Shown: positions 26,932 through 36,352 of the stretch, one piece after another
Numbering within the stretch: the first letter of the stretch is position 1
Layout: each line of letters opens with the position of its first letter
Source: an uncultured Maribacter sp.
GTDB taxonomy: Bacteria > Bacteroidota > Bacteroidia > Flavobacteriales > Flavobacteriaceae
Direction: 5' to 3'
NCBI RefSeq assembly: GCF_947496775.1
Contig: NZ_CANMDU010000003.1
Coordinates: forward strand, 124,001-188,000
DNA length: 64,000 bases
Position numbers and translations under genes: made by a program
Notes under the pieces: generated by a model
Database searches by the model: none
Told to the model about the DNA's origin: nothing
What the model saw: the letters and a program-made list of their open reading frames with translations, nothing else

Positions 26932-27795
26932 ATGAGCAAAAAAACAATAAAACCACTTATTTCCGCAGAAGAACTATTAACCATTCGTCAGAACAAAAAT
27001 TTAGTACTCATAGATACTAGAATGGGAAAAGATATAACGGCTACCTATCTAGAAAACCATTTAAAAGGTGCCTTACATGTACACTTAAACAACGACTTGT
27101 CTGATATAAAAGAAAATCTTGCAAATGGTGGAAGACACCCATTACCAAGTATAGAAAAGTTCTCAAAAATATTAACCGATTTAGGTATTTCTCCCGATAA
27201 TCATATTGTAATTTATGATGATAAAAGTGCTGCTATTGCTTCTGCCCGATTATGGTGGATGCTAACTGCTATTGGTCACGAAAAAGTACAAGTATTAAAT
27301 GGTGGCTTAAAAGAAGCCTTAAGAGTTGGTTACCCTACTAGTTCTGGCAAAGAAACGCCTGCCAAAGTAGCTCCTTATTCTATAGCTAACTGGAAACTAC
27401 CAATGAAAACAATGAACGAGGTAGAGAAAATTTCTCAAGACAACGATTATCTTGTAATAGATGTTAGGGCAAAAGAACGGTATAACGGAGAAGTAGAACC
27501 AATAGATTTAATTGCCGGACATATTCCTGGGGCAACCAATATTCCTTTTACTAGCACTAATTTAGATGAAAACGGACTATATCTAGAACCTTCTATTTTA
27601 AAAGAGAAATATGAAAAAATAATTGGGTCAAAACCTATGGAAAATGTAACAATACATTGCGGTTCTGGAGTTACAGCTTGTCATACCCTTTTAGCAATGG
27701 CCCATGCAAATCTTGAAATTCCAAACCTTTATGTAGGCTCATGGAGCGAATGGTCTAGAAATAATAAAACTATTGCAACTAACATTAAACAGTAA
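26932..27795 (+). CDS. Two-domain sulfurtransferase (rhodanese / 3-mercaptopyruvate type)
   Basis: 287 residues, no signal peptide. The N-terminal inactive rhodanese domain contains VLIDTRMGKD, and the C-terminal active domain has the loop CGSGVTA with Cys243. The CG[S/T]GVT loop is closer to 3-mercaptopyruvate sulfurtransferase than to thiosulfate sulfurtransferase. It transfers sulfane sulfur to thiols or cyanide. Its place in a unit of oxidases and VOC genes could mean detoxification of a reactive by-product (inference). Confidence 0.85.
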   Translation: MSKKTIKPLISAEELLTIRQNKNLVLIDTRMGKDITATYLENHLKGALHVHLNNDLSDIKENLANGGRHPLPSIEKFSKILTDLGISPDNHIVIYDDKSAAIASARLWWMLTAIGHEKVQVLNGGLKEALRVGYPTSSGKETPAKVAPYSIANWKLPMKTMNEVEKISQDNDYLVIDVRAKERYNGEVEPIDLIAGHIPGATNIPFTSTNLDENGLYLEPSILKEKYEKIIGSKPMENVTIHCGSGVTACHTLLAMAHANLEIPNLYVGSWSEWSRNNKTIATNIKQ

Positions 27796-27805
27796 ATTAA
27801 AACTT

Positions 27806-28354
27806 ATGAAAAAGACCATCTTGTTATTATTTTTTGTGGGAGTAACATTTTCTAATGCCCAAGAATCTTCTATAAATGATTTGTATGATTATGATATAGA
27901 AGAACGATTAAATGAGCTAGGAATAGAATTAACCGAGCCTAAAGAACCTAAAACTTTTAAAATATCATTAGCTGTAAAAAGTGGCAACATGCTATATTTA
28001 TCTGGAAATTTGCCTTTCTCTAAAGCCAAAAATTACACAGGTAAACTAGGTAAAGATTTAACTGCAGAAGAAGGCTATAAAGCGGCTCGCCTTGTTGCCA
28101 TTAATCATTTATCTACTTTAAAATTGTATTTGGGAGACTTAAACAAAGTAGAGAAAATCGTAAAAGTATTGGGAATGGTAAATTCTGACCCTAATTTCAC
28201 AGATCAATCCAAAGTAATGAATGGATTTTCTGATTTAATGTTTGAAGTTTTTGGTGAACGAGGTTTACATGCCAGGTCTGCCGTGGGTATGGCAGCAATT
28301 CCTTTTAATGGAGCATGTGAAATAGAAATGATTGTTCAAATTAAAGAAGAATAA
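27806..28354 (+). CDS. Exported RidA-family protein
   Basis: 182 residues from ATG 27806, which begins a signal peptide (MKKTILLLFFVGVTFSNAQ); an upstream ATG at 27773 would overlap the previous gene. The body is the YjgF/YER057c/UK114 fold: YLSGNLPF, the helix ARLVAINHLSTLK, SAVGMAAIPFNGACEIEM. RidA deaminates reactive enamines and imines, the products of amine oxidation. Export is unusual and fits the exported amine oxidases of the same unit, whose imine products it could clear (inference). Last gene before the terminator at 28371. Confidence 0.8.
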   Translation: MKKTILLLFFVGVTFSNAQESSINDLYDYDIEERLNELGIELTEPKEPKTFKISLAVKSGNMLYLSGNLPFSKAKNYTGKLGKDLTAEEGYKAARLVAINHLSTLKLYLGDLNKVEKIVKVLGMVNSDPNFTDQSKVMNGFSDLMFEVFGERGLHARSAVGMAAIPFNGACEIEMIVQIKEE

Positions 28355-28370
28355 TTACTTATACACATAA

Positions 28371-28419
28371 AATAAGACAATAGATAGCTTTAAAAAGCTA
28401 TCTATTGTCTTATTTTTTT
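28371..28419. terminator. Strong bidirectional terminator between convergent units
   Basis: AATAAGACAATAGATAGCTTT and its near-perfect complement, with a two-base centre, make a stem of about 21 base pairs, followed by a run of T. It separates the rightward unit ending in RidA from the leftward unit ending in the aminotransferase, so both share it. Confidence 0.9.
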
Positions 28420-28437
28420 TAGGGATTATTGTATTGG

Positions 28438-29493
28438 TTATCTATTTATAACTTGTTTTAAAGCCTCCCCAAATTTTATCATATCTTCCATGTTTCCCAT
28501 ACTTATACGACACCAATTTGTATGGGGTAAAAAAGGGCGTCCTATAGCTATTCCTTTGTCTCTCATTTGTACTCGAAGTTGCCTAATATCTATGCCGGAA
28601 TTAAAGAAAATAAAATTGGTATGCGAGGGAATATAATAAAGGTTAAGCTCTTCTAGTATTTTATATACATACTGTTTACATTCCATGTTATAGGCAAGAC
28701 TTTTTGCATAAAACTCTTCATCTTCATAAGATGCTTTTATTGCTGCTATTGCCATCATATTTGGCCTTGCCATTATATTTCTTCTAATTCTTGCTGCAAT
28801 ATCTGGCCTAGCAACTAAATAACCCATTCTAAGACCTGCAAGCGCATACACTTTAGAAAAAGACTTAGACACAATTACATTTTTTCCTTCTTTAACCAAT
28901 TCAATCATGGAAGGATAATCTGGCTCTGTTATATAGTCGCAATAAGCTTCATCTGAAAATACTGTTGTTCTTTCCGATACAGAAGTAAAGAAATCTAGTA
29001 ACTCCTCTTTTGGAATTAGATCTCCAGTTGGATTATTAGGATTGCAAACAAAAACCAAAGAAGTACGGCTAGTAATTCTTCTCTTCATTTCGGCTAAATC
29101 ATGACGCATATCTTTGGTTAGCGGTACTTTATTAATAAAAGCACCAAAACGCTCTGCATAAGTCATTAAAAAATCATAAACAGGATCCGCGGTTATAATT
29201 TCTCCGCCATTAACTCCATAAGTTAACCCCGTAGCATTTAAACCCTCGGATGAACCCACACAAATAACTATGTGTCCTCTAGAAACCCCTTCTTTTCTTG
29301 CTATAAGTTCTGCCAATGCCTCTGTTTCTTCATAAGGGTAACGACACACTTTATCAAAAGCATCCATCATAGCTTTTCTAACTTTTTTAGAAGGTCCTAA
29401 AGGGTTCTCGTTAGCACTAAGTCTAACATAATCATATTCTGTTTCTGTAATTACATTTTCAGGTTTTCTATTTTTTAAAATATCTAATAACAT
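28438..29493 (-). CDS. HisC-like pyridoxal-phosphate aminotransferase
   Basis: 351 residues, aminotransferase class I/II fold of histidinol-phosphate aminotransferase type: ANENPLGPS, VCVGSSEGLNATGL-type phosphate grip, NPNNPTG, SDEAYCDY and SKSFSKVYALAGLRMGY, with the PLP-binding Lys in the last block. The real hisC usually sits in a his operon, so this copy in a catabolic cluster probably transaminates a pathway amine or keto acid (inference). Last gene of the leftward unit. Confidence 0.85.
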   Translation of the reverse strand: MLLDILKNRKPENVITETEYDYVRLSANENPLGPSKKVRKAMMDAFDKVCRYPYEETEALAELIARKEGVSRGHIVICVGSSEGLNATGLTYGVNGGEIITADPVYDFLMTYAERFGAFINKVPLTKDMRHDLAEMKRRITSRTSLVFVCNPNNPTGDLIPKEELLDFFTSVSERTTVFSDEAYCDYITEPDYPSMIELVKEGKNVIVSKSFSKVYALAGLRMGYLVARPDIAARIRRNIMARPNMMAIAAIKASYEDEEFYAKSLAYNMECKQYVYKILEELNLYYIPSHTNFIFFNSGIDIRQLRVQMRDKGIAIGRPFLPHTNWCRISMGNMEDMIKFGEALKQVINR

Positions 29494-29512
29494 AGGAATA
29501 AAAATTAAGAAG

Positions 29513-30736
29513 TTACTTTTCTGTTTCTTGAACAGAAATAATTGGTTTTATAAAAAAGGAAACAGAAATTGCAATACAAAGTATAATTACTACCACCCAA
29601 AAACTCATACTATAAGAACCTGTTTGGTCCGATATTAAACCTGTCATCCAAGCACCTAAGCCGGCTCCAAGGCCTTTAAAAGCTGCAATTATTCCTCCTA
29701 TTTTACCTGCAGATTTAACACCAAATGTGGTAATAATAATATAGTTAATTATAGTGTAAAGACCTCCCCAGCCTAAGGCATATAATATTAAGGCCGGCCA
29801 TACTAAAACAGGAGAATCAAGGGCAATACACAAAGCTCCTAAAGCCATTAAAGACACCTGAATTTTAAAAAGCTTATGTTCATTTATGTATTCTGCAATG
29901 GTACCAGATACCAATTTAGAACCCAAAATAATCATAAAGAAAACACTTAGCGTATTACCTGCAGAGACCACTGAAAAATCTTGCTCCCTCAAGTATAGAA
30001 AAAGATTTGTTATTAGCCCCATTATACTATAAAAGCAACATGCTCCAACGATACAAATGGCCCAAAAAACACGTGTTTTTAACGCTTTTTTAAATTGAAT
30101 CTCAAATAGCCCAGTTTCTTTATCTTTTTCAGAAGTATCTGTACTTGTTTTCTCCTTAAACTTAACAGGTTTAATAAAAATAAATAATAGTAGTGCTACT
30201 AAAAGAGGTAGTAAAGCCTCGTACTGAAATGCAGTACGCCAACCAAAATTATTTAATAACGGAATTCCTATTTGAGGAATAATAATACCCCCCGCAGAAG
30301 TTCCTGCTAGTGCTATTCCTATTGCTATTCCTCTTTTTTCAGTAACACGTTTTGAAACCATTATCAAAACTGCAAGAGCTCCTGCACCAGAGAGTGCAAA
30401 GGCAAAAATAAAATGAATTAAATATACATGCCAAGTAAACGCTATCTTAGAATACAGGTATAGCATAGCAGAGATTACAAGCAAACCAATTATCATTAAT
30501 CGTTTTGCTCCGTATTTATCTATTACTGCACCAACAAAGGGAGCAAGTAAGGCTGAAGAAACTAAATTAATAAAATCTCTAAATTTCAATTCAGATTTAG
30601 TCCAATCCAAATCTGTCAAAATTGCTTCGTCAAAAATTGTAATTCCTGATATGGTTAAACCATTAGATACTATTAACAAAATAGTTCCTAGAATAGCTAC
30701 TCCTAATACCTTTACAAAAGAATTTTTATTTGCCAT
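29513..30736 (-). CDS. MFS transporter
   Basis: 407 residues with about 12 transmembrane helices. VGAVIDKYGAKRLMIIG between helices 2 and 3 is the MFS signature loop. ISGITIFDEAILTD and LTNLFLYLREQDFS are also present in the next gene, so they are tandem paralogues. Similarity to the oxalate/formate-antiporter-type families suggests organic anions as substrates. Likely imports or exports a pathway acid. Confidence 0.85.
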   Translation of the reverse strand: MANKNSFVKVLGVAILGTILLIVSNGLTISGITIFDEAILTDLDWTKSELKFRDFINLVSSALLAPFVGAVIDKYGAKRLMIIGLLVISAMLYLYSKIAFTWHVYLIHFIFAFALSGAGALAVLIMVSKRVTEKRGIAIGIALAGTSAGGIIIPQIGIPLLNNFGWRTAFQYEALLPLLVALLLFIFIKPVKFKEKTSTDTSEKDKETGLFEIQFKKALKTRVFWAICIVGACCFYSIMGLITNLFLYLREQDFSVVSAGNTLSVFFMIILGSKLVSGTIAEYINEHKLFKIQVSLMALGALCIALDSPVLVWPALILYALGWGGLYTIINYIIITTFGVKSAGKIGGIIAAFKGLGAGLGAWMTGLISDQTGSYSMSFWVVVIILCIAISVSFFIKPIISVQETEK

Positions 30737-30793
30737 GTTTTAAAATGTTTTAGAGTTATGGGTTTACTTATTTAACCTGTTTTTTTAAAACAT

Positions 30794-32023
30794 TTAACTA
30801 GTCGGAGTACTTTTATTTTCAGGAACGATAGGTTTAATAAAAAAAGAAATTAGAAAAGCTATACCTAAGAAAACAACAATCACCCAAAAACTAACACTAT
30901 ACGAACCTGTTTTATCTGCTATAACAGCAGTAAGCCACATACCTAAACCGGAACCAACTCCTTCGAAAAAAGAAATTACACCGCCTATTTTTCCTGCAGA
31001 TTTTACACCAAAAGTGGTGATAATAATAAAATTTAATAAGGTATAAAGACCACCCCATCCAAAACCAATAGCAATAAGTGCCGGCCATATTAATATTTCA
31101 CTATGCATTGCTAAACCAACCACTCCTATGGTCATTAATGCTAGTTGTATTTTAAACAATTTGTATTTATCAATATAATCTGTAATAACTCCCGAAGAAA
31201 GCTTTGCAACAAGCATTATAAAGAAGAAAATACTAAAAGCATTGGCAGCCTCCGCATTCGTAAAGTTTAACTCTTTAAGGTACAAAAACAAATTACTAAT
31301 AATTCCTAAAATACTGTAAAAGCAAAATATTCCTGTAAAAGATATAGCCCAAAAAACAGGAGATCTTAGTGCATCGTTAAACTTAAGTTCTGTAAGGCCT
31401 GTTTCTTCATCCTTTACGACCTTATCCGTAACAACTTTCTTATACTTTACAGGCTTAAGAAATAGTATTAAAGCCACCATTACTAGTAAGGGTATAACTG
31501 CTTCAAATTGAAAAGAACTTCTCCATCCAACTTGTTCTAATAAAGGTCTTCCTATTTGAGGAATTATAATTCCTCCTAATGAAGTTCCTGCCAAAGCAAT
31601 TCCAATAGCTGTACCTCTATTTTTTATAACCCTCTGAGAAACCATTATTATTGTTGCTAATGTTCCTGCACCAGATACAGCAAAGGCAAATCCTAGATGA
31701 ATAGCATACATTTGCCATGTAGTTTCTATCAAAGAATAACAATAATAAAGAGCAGAAATCATGGCTAGCCCAATTACCATAAATCGTTTAACTCCATATT
31801 TGTCTATTACCGCACCTACAAAAGGCATTATTAAGGAGGATGCAACTAAATTTATAAGGTCTCGAAATTTAAGTTCAGACTTAGTCCATCCGAAATCGGT
31901 AAGAATGGCATCATCAAAAACAGTTATCCCTGAAATGGTTAAACCATTAGAAACAATAAGGGTTATTGTACCTAAAATTGCGATTCCCAGTAATTTTTCA
32001 AAATTTTGACTTTTAGTTTCCAA
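30794..32023 (-). CDS. MFS transporter, tandem paralogue
   Basis: 409 residues with about 12 helices and the loop VGAVIDKYGVKRFMVIG. It is similar to the 29513 gene over its whole length. Its start overlaps the preceding gene's end by 11 bases, so the two are co-translated. The conserved pair with a CpcT-like gene upstream suggests it moves a product of that step across the inner membrane. Confidence 0.85.
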   Translation of the reverse strand: METKSQNFEKLLGIAILGTITLIVSNGLTISGITVFDDAILTDFGWTKSELKFRDLINLVASSLIMPFVGAVIDKYGVKRFMVIGLAMISALYYCYSLIETTWQMYAIHLGFAFAVSGAGTLATIIMVSQRVIKNRGTAIGIALAGTSLGGIIIPQIGRPLLEQVGWRSSFQFEAVIPLLVMVALILFLKPVKYKKVVTDKVVKDEETGLTELKFNDALRSPVFWAISFTGIFCFYSILGIISNLFLYLKELNFTNAEAANAFSIFFFIMLVAKLSSGVITDYIDKYKLFKIQLALMTIGVVGLAMHSEILIWPALIAIGFGWGGLYTLLNFIIITTFGVKSAGKIGGVISFFEGVGSGLGMWLTAVIADKTGSYSVSFWVIVVFLGIAFLISFFIKPIVPENKSTPTS

Positions 32024-32588
32024 TAGTAATAGGTTTATAGTGAATTGGTGTATCGTAAGGTGTCATAACAACACCATCTATTTTAAGTATTTCCATCACA
32101 GAAAGACCTTCATCAGAAAGTGTTTCAGTGAGTTGAAATGTCATTCCAGGACCTACAATTCCAATGTGGTTTACTGTAAATTCATCTGTTTCCATTAACG
32201 TATATTCTGCTATACCAAAAGGCCTAAATTCTAAATCTTTATAATCCAGAATAAAATCTGTATTAGCATTGGTTGCTTCTTCAGCCTTATATTTCAAAGG
32301 AATCTGAACAGACTGTAGGAATACTTTACTTTTACCATCGGAACGTAAGTAAAATAGAAGTGGTTTTACTTCTGTTTCTTTATTCGGATACGTATAATAA
32401 CTTTCTTCTAAAACATAAATGCCATCATGATTTTTAGGTCTATTAACTACCCTGTGACTAAAAACATCTGTAACGTGTTTGGCATAGGGATGCACTTGTT
32501 TTCCGGCTTTCTTTTCCACTTCAATTTGGGCAGCATTATCTAAAGTGCCACAAAGAATTTCTGTAAATCGACTGAGTACTTTATCCAT
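32013..32588 (-). CDS. Possible cytoplasmic CpcT/CpeT-like protein
   Basis: 191 residues without a signal peptide. The order of features resembles CpcT: a short N-terminal helix (LSRFTEILCGTLDNAAQIEVEKKAG), HPYAKHVTDVFSHRVVNRP, VLEESYYTYPNKE-type strands, then alternating strands to the end. The similarity is weaker than for the 33604 protein and is based on pattern only, so a different calycin-like family is possible. Both ends overlap their neighbours by 11 and 1 bases, showing tight translational coupling between a VOC gene and an MFS gene. Confidence 0.5.
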   Translation of the reverse strand: MDKVLSRFTEILCGTLDNAAQIEVEKKAGKQVHPYAKHVTDVFSHRVVNRPKNHDGIYVLEESYYTYPNKETEVKPLLFYLRSDGKSKVFLQSVQIPLKYKAEEATNANTDFILDYKDLEFRPFGIAEYTLMETDEFTVNHIGIVGPGMTFQLTETLSDEGLSVMEILKIDGVVMTPYDTPIHYKPITIGN

Positions 32589-33589
32589 TAGCTTTTTTGA
32601 AATATTTCAACATATAATCCATTTGGCGTTTCTAAAATGCAAGCCTTGCCCTTTCCTAGAATATAATCGGCCACCTCTTGTACATCGGAAACAACTTTAA
32701 TTTTATTGGCTTTGGCTCTCTTCATAACCTCCTCTATATTACTTGTATTAAAAGAATACATTCCTAATCCTTGATTGGGAATACAACTTTGCACTCCGGT
32801 ATCTACCATATTACCATCTTTAAAATCTAGTAATAAATAATGGTTTTGTTTTGCCTCAGGAGCATAAATTCCACAAAAACGAAATGGTGTTCCTGTATTT
32901 ACTCCTAATGCACCACCTTCAGCGGCTTCCCAGACAGAATCAAATAATATATAATGATCTAATACATTGGTGTAAAATGCAACTTCTGCATCCGAATCTT
33001 TTGCTACAAAAGCAGAATACCCTGGACCGCCAAATCCATCTACAGGATCACACGGAGCTAGTTGCGGAAAATTAACACGTTCAATACCTACGCAATGCAA
33101 ATAGTCTGGACCTTTATAAATAGTTTCTAGATACTGCCCCTTTTGGCCATCTGCTCTTACAATATCTCCTAATTGCATAGGAGCCATAGCTTCTACACTA
33201 AATTCTTGCATTCTTTTATCCATATTCTTAGCACTAGAGGTTGGAAAACCTAATGAAAAAGAACCTGTCTCATAAGAATTATAGCTATTATGAATATGCG
33301 GTGTTGCAGTTTTTAAATGAATAATTCGCAACTGTATAAGACTCGGTACAGTTGCACGATAGCAGTGATACAAATCATAATCTATATCTAATGGAATATT
33401 CCAAAATTTATGCTGTTTCTTTTTTTCCTCCTCCGAAACAGCAACTTTATCTAATTGCATTTTCATTACTTCTCCATAGAAATGCTGATAACTTTCTAAA
33501 TTAACCGTACAAATTGTTGCGGTATGAATATAGCTAGTTAAGGCACCTTCTCCTATTCCATGTGGTATCTCTAATTTTGTTTTTTGCAT
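32588..33589 (-). CDS. Two-domain VOC family protein
   Basis: 333 residues, no signal peptide. Module 1 (about 20-150) begins YIHTATICTVNLESYQHFYGEVM, and module 2 (about 190-330) begins FGGPGYSAFVAKDSDAEVAFYTNVL and ends TPNGLYVEIFQ. The first module carries the His-Thr pattern (YIHTAT) usual for VOC metal sites, so this member could be metal-binding, unlike the short VOC proteins in the cluster. Extradiol-dioxygenase-like activity would be a reasonable test, but this is unproven. Confidence 0.78.
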   Translation of the reverse strand: MQKTKLEIPHGIGEGALTSYIHTATICTVNLESYQHFYGEVMKMQLDKVAVSEEEKKKQHKFWNIPLDIDYDLYHCYRATVPSLIQLRIIHLKTATPHIHNSYNSYETGSFSLGFPTSSAKNMDKRMQEFSVEAMAPMQLGDIVRADGQKGQYLETIYKGPDYLHCVGIERVNFPQLAPCDPVDGFGGPGYSAFVAKDSDAEVAFYTNVLDHYILFDSVWEAAEGGALGVNTGTPFRFCGIYAPEAKQNHYLLLDFKDGNMVDTGVQSCIPNQGLGMYSFNTSNIEEVMKRAKANKIKVVSDVQEVADYILGKGKACILETPNGLYVEIFQKS

Positions 33590-33603
33590 AACTTTTAATT
33601 CTA

Positions 33604-34323
33604 TTATTCAATTTTATTTAAGTTGTGGTAAGCAAAATTCGCAGCAGTTTCTATTGTTTTACCTGTAGAAAGTGAAGTAATTTTATCATGATAACTAAAC
33701 GTTCCGTCTTTTAGCCGTACCCCATAATTGAAAACGCGATCGCCAAAAGCGCAATCCTCACCATTCATAGCCATATTATAAACTTCTCCTTCTTTGGTTG
33801 TCAACAAATCACATATATCTGGGAAAGCACTTATTTCTTCTAATGTTAACGAATCGAGCATAGCTGGATTTTTCCAAGCACCTATATACTTTTTTTTATC
33901 CTTAAATGGCCACATTTTTACACGTATTTTTTTCGTTGAGTCAATATCAATTGTATATATCCGCTGTCTATAAGTACTATCGGGCTGATGACTCCTATAC
34001 TCTTCTACATATAGTACATTATTACCTATTTCTGGGTTATCTAACTTAATGTAATGCGACTCAATTTCTAAATATCCTCCTTTACCTTCGCCATTAAATC
34101 TCCATATTTTTTCTCCAGCTTTTTCTAACTCCGCTATTTGAATATCGTTATTGTATTTACCGGGCCATATAGCCATAATTTCAGCCAATTGTTCTTCAGG
34201 AGTAGCTACAACTTTTTCAAGTACTTCTTTGGCCTCTACTGCCCCCTTTTTCTTTTGTTTACAGCTCCCGAATAAAACCAATACAGCGAAAGCGCAAACA
34301 AATTTTTGACTTAAAATTTTCAT
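33604..34323 (-). CDS. CpcT/CpeT-like lipoprotein, paralogue 2
   Basis: 239 residues, the closest match to cyanobacterial CpcT length of the set. Lipobox FGSC (Cys about 21). ICPGKYNND-like start (MAIWPGKYNND), VLYVEEYRSHQPDSTYRQRIY, PFKDKKKYIGAW, DICDLLTTKEGEVYNMAMNGEDCAF and the strand FNYGVRLKDGTFSYHDKI follow the CpcT/CpeT order: bilin-pocket barrel, LYVEQ-like strand, then Cys-containing pocket rim. It sits between a VOC gene and a SUMF1-domain gene. An envelope location separates it from any phycobilisome role. Confidence 0.75.
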   Translation of the reverse strand: MKILSQKFVCAFAVLVLFGSCKQKKKGAVEAKEVLEKVVATPEEQLAEIMAIWPGKYNNDIQIAELEKAGEKIWRFNGEGKGGYLEIESHYIKLDNPEIGNNVLYVEEYRSHQPDSTYRQRIYTIDIDSTKKIRVKMWPFKDKKKYIGAWKNPAMLDSLTLEEISAFPDICDLLTTKEGEVYNMAMNGEDCAFGDRVFNYGVRLKDGTFSYHDKITSLSTGKTIETAANFAYHNLNKIE

Positions 34324-34346
34324 CTCCTCTTAGTTTAATTACACCG

Positions 34347-35297
34347 CTATTTATCTATTTCTGCAGCAACCCTGAACCCAAGCATAAAGCTCTTATAATC
34401 GGCTCCATCACGAGATCTAACAGCCGCTCTGCTCCAAGCTATTCCACTTATCCAACTACCGCCTTTTGGGGTTCTTGCACCGCATTCCTTATTATCATTT
34501 TCTAACCAAGCAGAACCATCTATAGGAGCGTTAGTTAAATCTTTTTGAAAACAATCACTGGTCCATTCCCAAGCATTACCAACCATATCGTATAACCCAA
34601 ATTTATTAGGTTTAAACCTACCTACTCTAGTGGTAAAGACATAGCCATCTGTACAAGAAAAAGAAGCTCTGGTTGGAAATTTCTTAGCAAATGCCCTATC
34701 GCCAACATTAGCATAATCACAAGCTTCTGTAGGGTCTGTTCCCCAATACCAAGGAGAAGAGCTTCCTGCTCTAGAAGCATATTCAAACTCAACCGCCGAG
34801 GGAACACGATACATTCTACCTGTTTTTTTGCTTAACCATTGCGCATAGGCATCCGCATCACTCCAACTTACACATACTACTGGATCCGTTTCTCTTTGCG
34901 GGTAACCCGGATTTTTCCAATTATGCTCAGCAACATACCCATAACTTTTACCATCGAAATAATTACAACCAACTAAAGGTTCTCCTTTATAAAAGGCCTG
35001 ATTGGATTTATATTTGGTTTCTTCCATAAAGACTCTGTATTGACCCAAAGTGACTTCAGTTTTTGCAAGAGCAAACGAATTGGCAATAGTCGCCAAAACT
35101 CGCTTTCGTTCTCCTTTTTTACGACCTATTTCTTCTTCGTACGAGCCCACATAAACCGACCCTGATGGAATAACCACCATTTCTGGACACTGATCACAAT
35201 CCCTGAATAGCTGACCCTTTTCTTTTTCTGCTATTTTTAGACTAGAAAATACCATCAATAAGCAAATAATTACAATATTGATAAACTGTCTTTTCAT
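34347..35297 (-). CDS. Exported SUMF1 (formylglycine-generating-enzyme-like) domain protein
   Basis: 316 residues with a signal segment (about 1-20). The SUMF1/FGE-sulfatase domain covers about 40-315: MVVIPSGSVYVGS, KTEVTLGQYRVFM, DPVVCVSWSDADAYAQWLSKKTG, RVPSAVEFEYASRAG, NKFGLYDMVGNAWEWTSD, PKGGSWISG and GFRVAAE. The two copper-binding cysteines of true FGE should lie in the GGSW and RSxxR blocks, but here those read GGSWISGIAWSRAAVRSR without Cys. The protein is thus not a canonical FGE, and no sulfatase lies nearby. It may be a C-type-lectin-fold enzyme or a binding protein of the pathway. Confidence 0.8.
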   Translation of the reverse strand: MKRQFINIVIICLLMVFSSLKIAEKEKGQLFRDCDQCPEMVVIPSGSVYVGSYEEEIGRKKGERKRVLATIANSFALAKTEVTLGQYRVFMEETKYKSNQAFYKGEPLVGCNYFDGKSYGYVAEHNWKNPGYPQRETDPVVCVSWSDADAYAQWLSKKTGRMYRVPSAVEFEYASRAGSSSPWYWGTDPTEACDYANVGDRAFAKKFPTRASFSCTDGYVFTTRVGRFKPNKFGLYDMVGNAWEWTSDCFQKDLTNAPIDGSAWLENDNKECGARTPKGGSWISGIAWSRAAVRSRDGADYKSFMLGFRVAAEIDK

Positions 35298-35298
35298 A

Positions 35299-35838
35299 CT
35301 ACTTATTTAAAATTTCATATAGTGCAACCAAATGCCCATCAGGGTCGACAAAAGATTGCTCCTTATAACTTAGCCTAGTTCCTTTTACGGTATGCTCTTC
35401 AGTTAATTCTAACCCTAAATGTTTTATTTTTTTCATTACGGTATGCAAGTCATTAACTTTAATGAGAACAGTACTCATATAGGGGGCTGAAGTCGGTTTT
35501 GGCAATGAAATACCTGTAACCTCTTTTAAATTGATAATACGATTTTGATCACTAGAATTTAAAGTAGCTACCCTAATATTCGCTTCCTTAGGAATTCTAA
35601 ATACCTGATACGCATACGATTCTTTTTCAGATTCGACAATACTTGCAACTTTAAAACCTAAAACATCGCGATATACTTCCAAAGATTTTTCAAGATCTGA
35701 AACAAGTATAGAACTTCTTTTTAAATGAACTTCTTGTTCGTTTTTCACCATAACGCCTGATTGAGCATTTACGTTGCCAATCAAAAGAAACATTGCAATT
35801 AAAACTAATCTCAAACCGTTACTATTTGTTTTCTTCAT
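35299..35838 (-). CDS. Exported VOC family protein
   Basis: 179 residues. The signal peptide (about 1-25, ending NVNAQ) precedes a single VOC module: HLKRSSILVSDLEKSLEVYRDVLGFKVA to DPDGHLVALYEIL. The usual His and Glu ligands are Ser and Ala, as in the two short VOC genes at 26042 and 26490. It ends one base before the start of the SUMF1 gene. Envelope location of a VOC protein is uncommon and points to a binding or maturation role outside the cytoplasm. Confidence 0.78.
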   Translation of the reverse strand: MKKTNSNGLRLVLIAMFLLIGNVNAQSGVMVKNEQEVHLKRSSILVSDLEKSLEVYRDVLGFKVASIVESEKESYAYQVFRIPKEANIRVATLNSSDQNRIINLKEVTGISLPKPTSAPYMSTVLIKVNDLHTVMKKIKHLGLELTEEHTVKGTRLSYKEQSFVDPDGHLVALYEILNK

Positions 35839-35870
35839 AACCTCTTTATGTTATTTATTAAAGGGTATAC

Positions 35871-36335
35871 TTATAACCCGGTAAGAGTGCTTTTAATATT
35901 CTCAAAACTAGGCAAGGTTTTTCCATCTGTAACTTCAGCATAACGTATTATTCCTTTTTTATCTATTACAAAAGCGGAACGCATGGAAAAATGAGTCATC
36001 CCTACAAAATCTCCATCAAACAGAACTCCATAATCCTTACTTACTTTCCTATTAAAATCGGACCCTAAAGGAAAGTTTAAATTATTTTCGCCACCAAATT
36101 TTTCCAATACAAAAGGAGAATCTACAGATACTCCGATGACAGAAGCATTAAGAGAAGCATAATCATTCTCTTCTCCATTAGCGGTACATAACTGTTGGGT
36201 ACATACCGATGTAAATGCTAATGGAAAAAAATGAAGTATTACGTTTTTGCCTTTAAAATCCCTTAATTTTATTTCTCTCAAATCTATTCCAACTAAGGAA
36301 AAATCAGGGGCCTTATCTCCTACTTTTAGTTTCAT
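35871..36335 (-). CDS. Peroxiredoxin (AhpC/TSA family)
   Basis: 154 residues, no signal. [13 protein letters not shown] and [17 protein letters not shown] give the peroxidatic Cys45 (after Pro/Thr as in the family motif PxxxTxxC) and a second Cys50, the arrangement of AhpE/BCP-like enzymes. It removes hydrogen peroxide or organic peroxides, the usual side product of flavin oxidases. Placed between a DUF1838 gene and a VOC gene, it most likely protects against peroxide formed in this pathway. Confidence 0.88.
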   Translation of the reverse strand: MKLKVGDKAPDFSLVGIDLREIKLRDFKGKNVILHFFPLAFTSVCTQQLCTANGEENDYASLNASVIGVSVDSPFVLEKFGGENNLNFPLGSDFNRKVSKDYGVLFDGDFVGMTHFSMRSAFVIDKKGIIRYAEVTDGKTLPSFENIKSTLTGL

Positions 36336-36352
36336 GCCTTTGGGTTTTTATA

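Noticed and set aside
28438-29493. Histidine biosynthesis gene hisC
   Set aside because: HisC-like fold but no other his genes nearby and it ends a catabolic unit, so I keep the broader call.
30743-30795. Inverted repeat AAATGTTTTA ... TAAAACATTT between the two MFS genes
   Set aside because: Ten-base arms with a 33-base loop in AT-rich DNA, without a T run in the direction of transcription; likely chance.
34347-35297. Sulfatase maturation enzyme
   Set aside because: The two copper-binding cysteines of FGE are absent and there is no sulfatase gene in the window.
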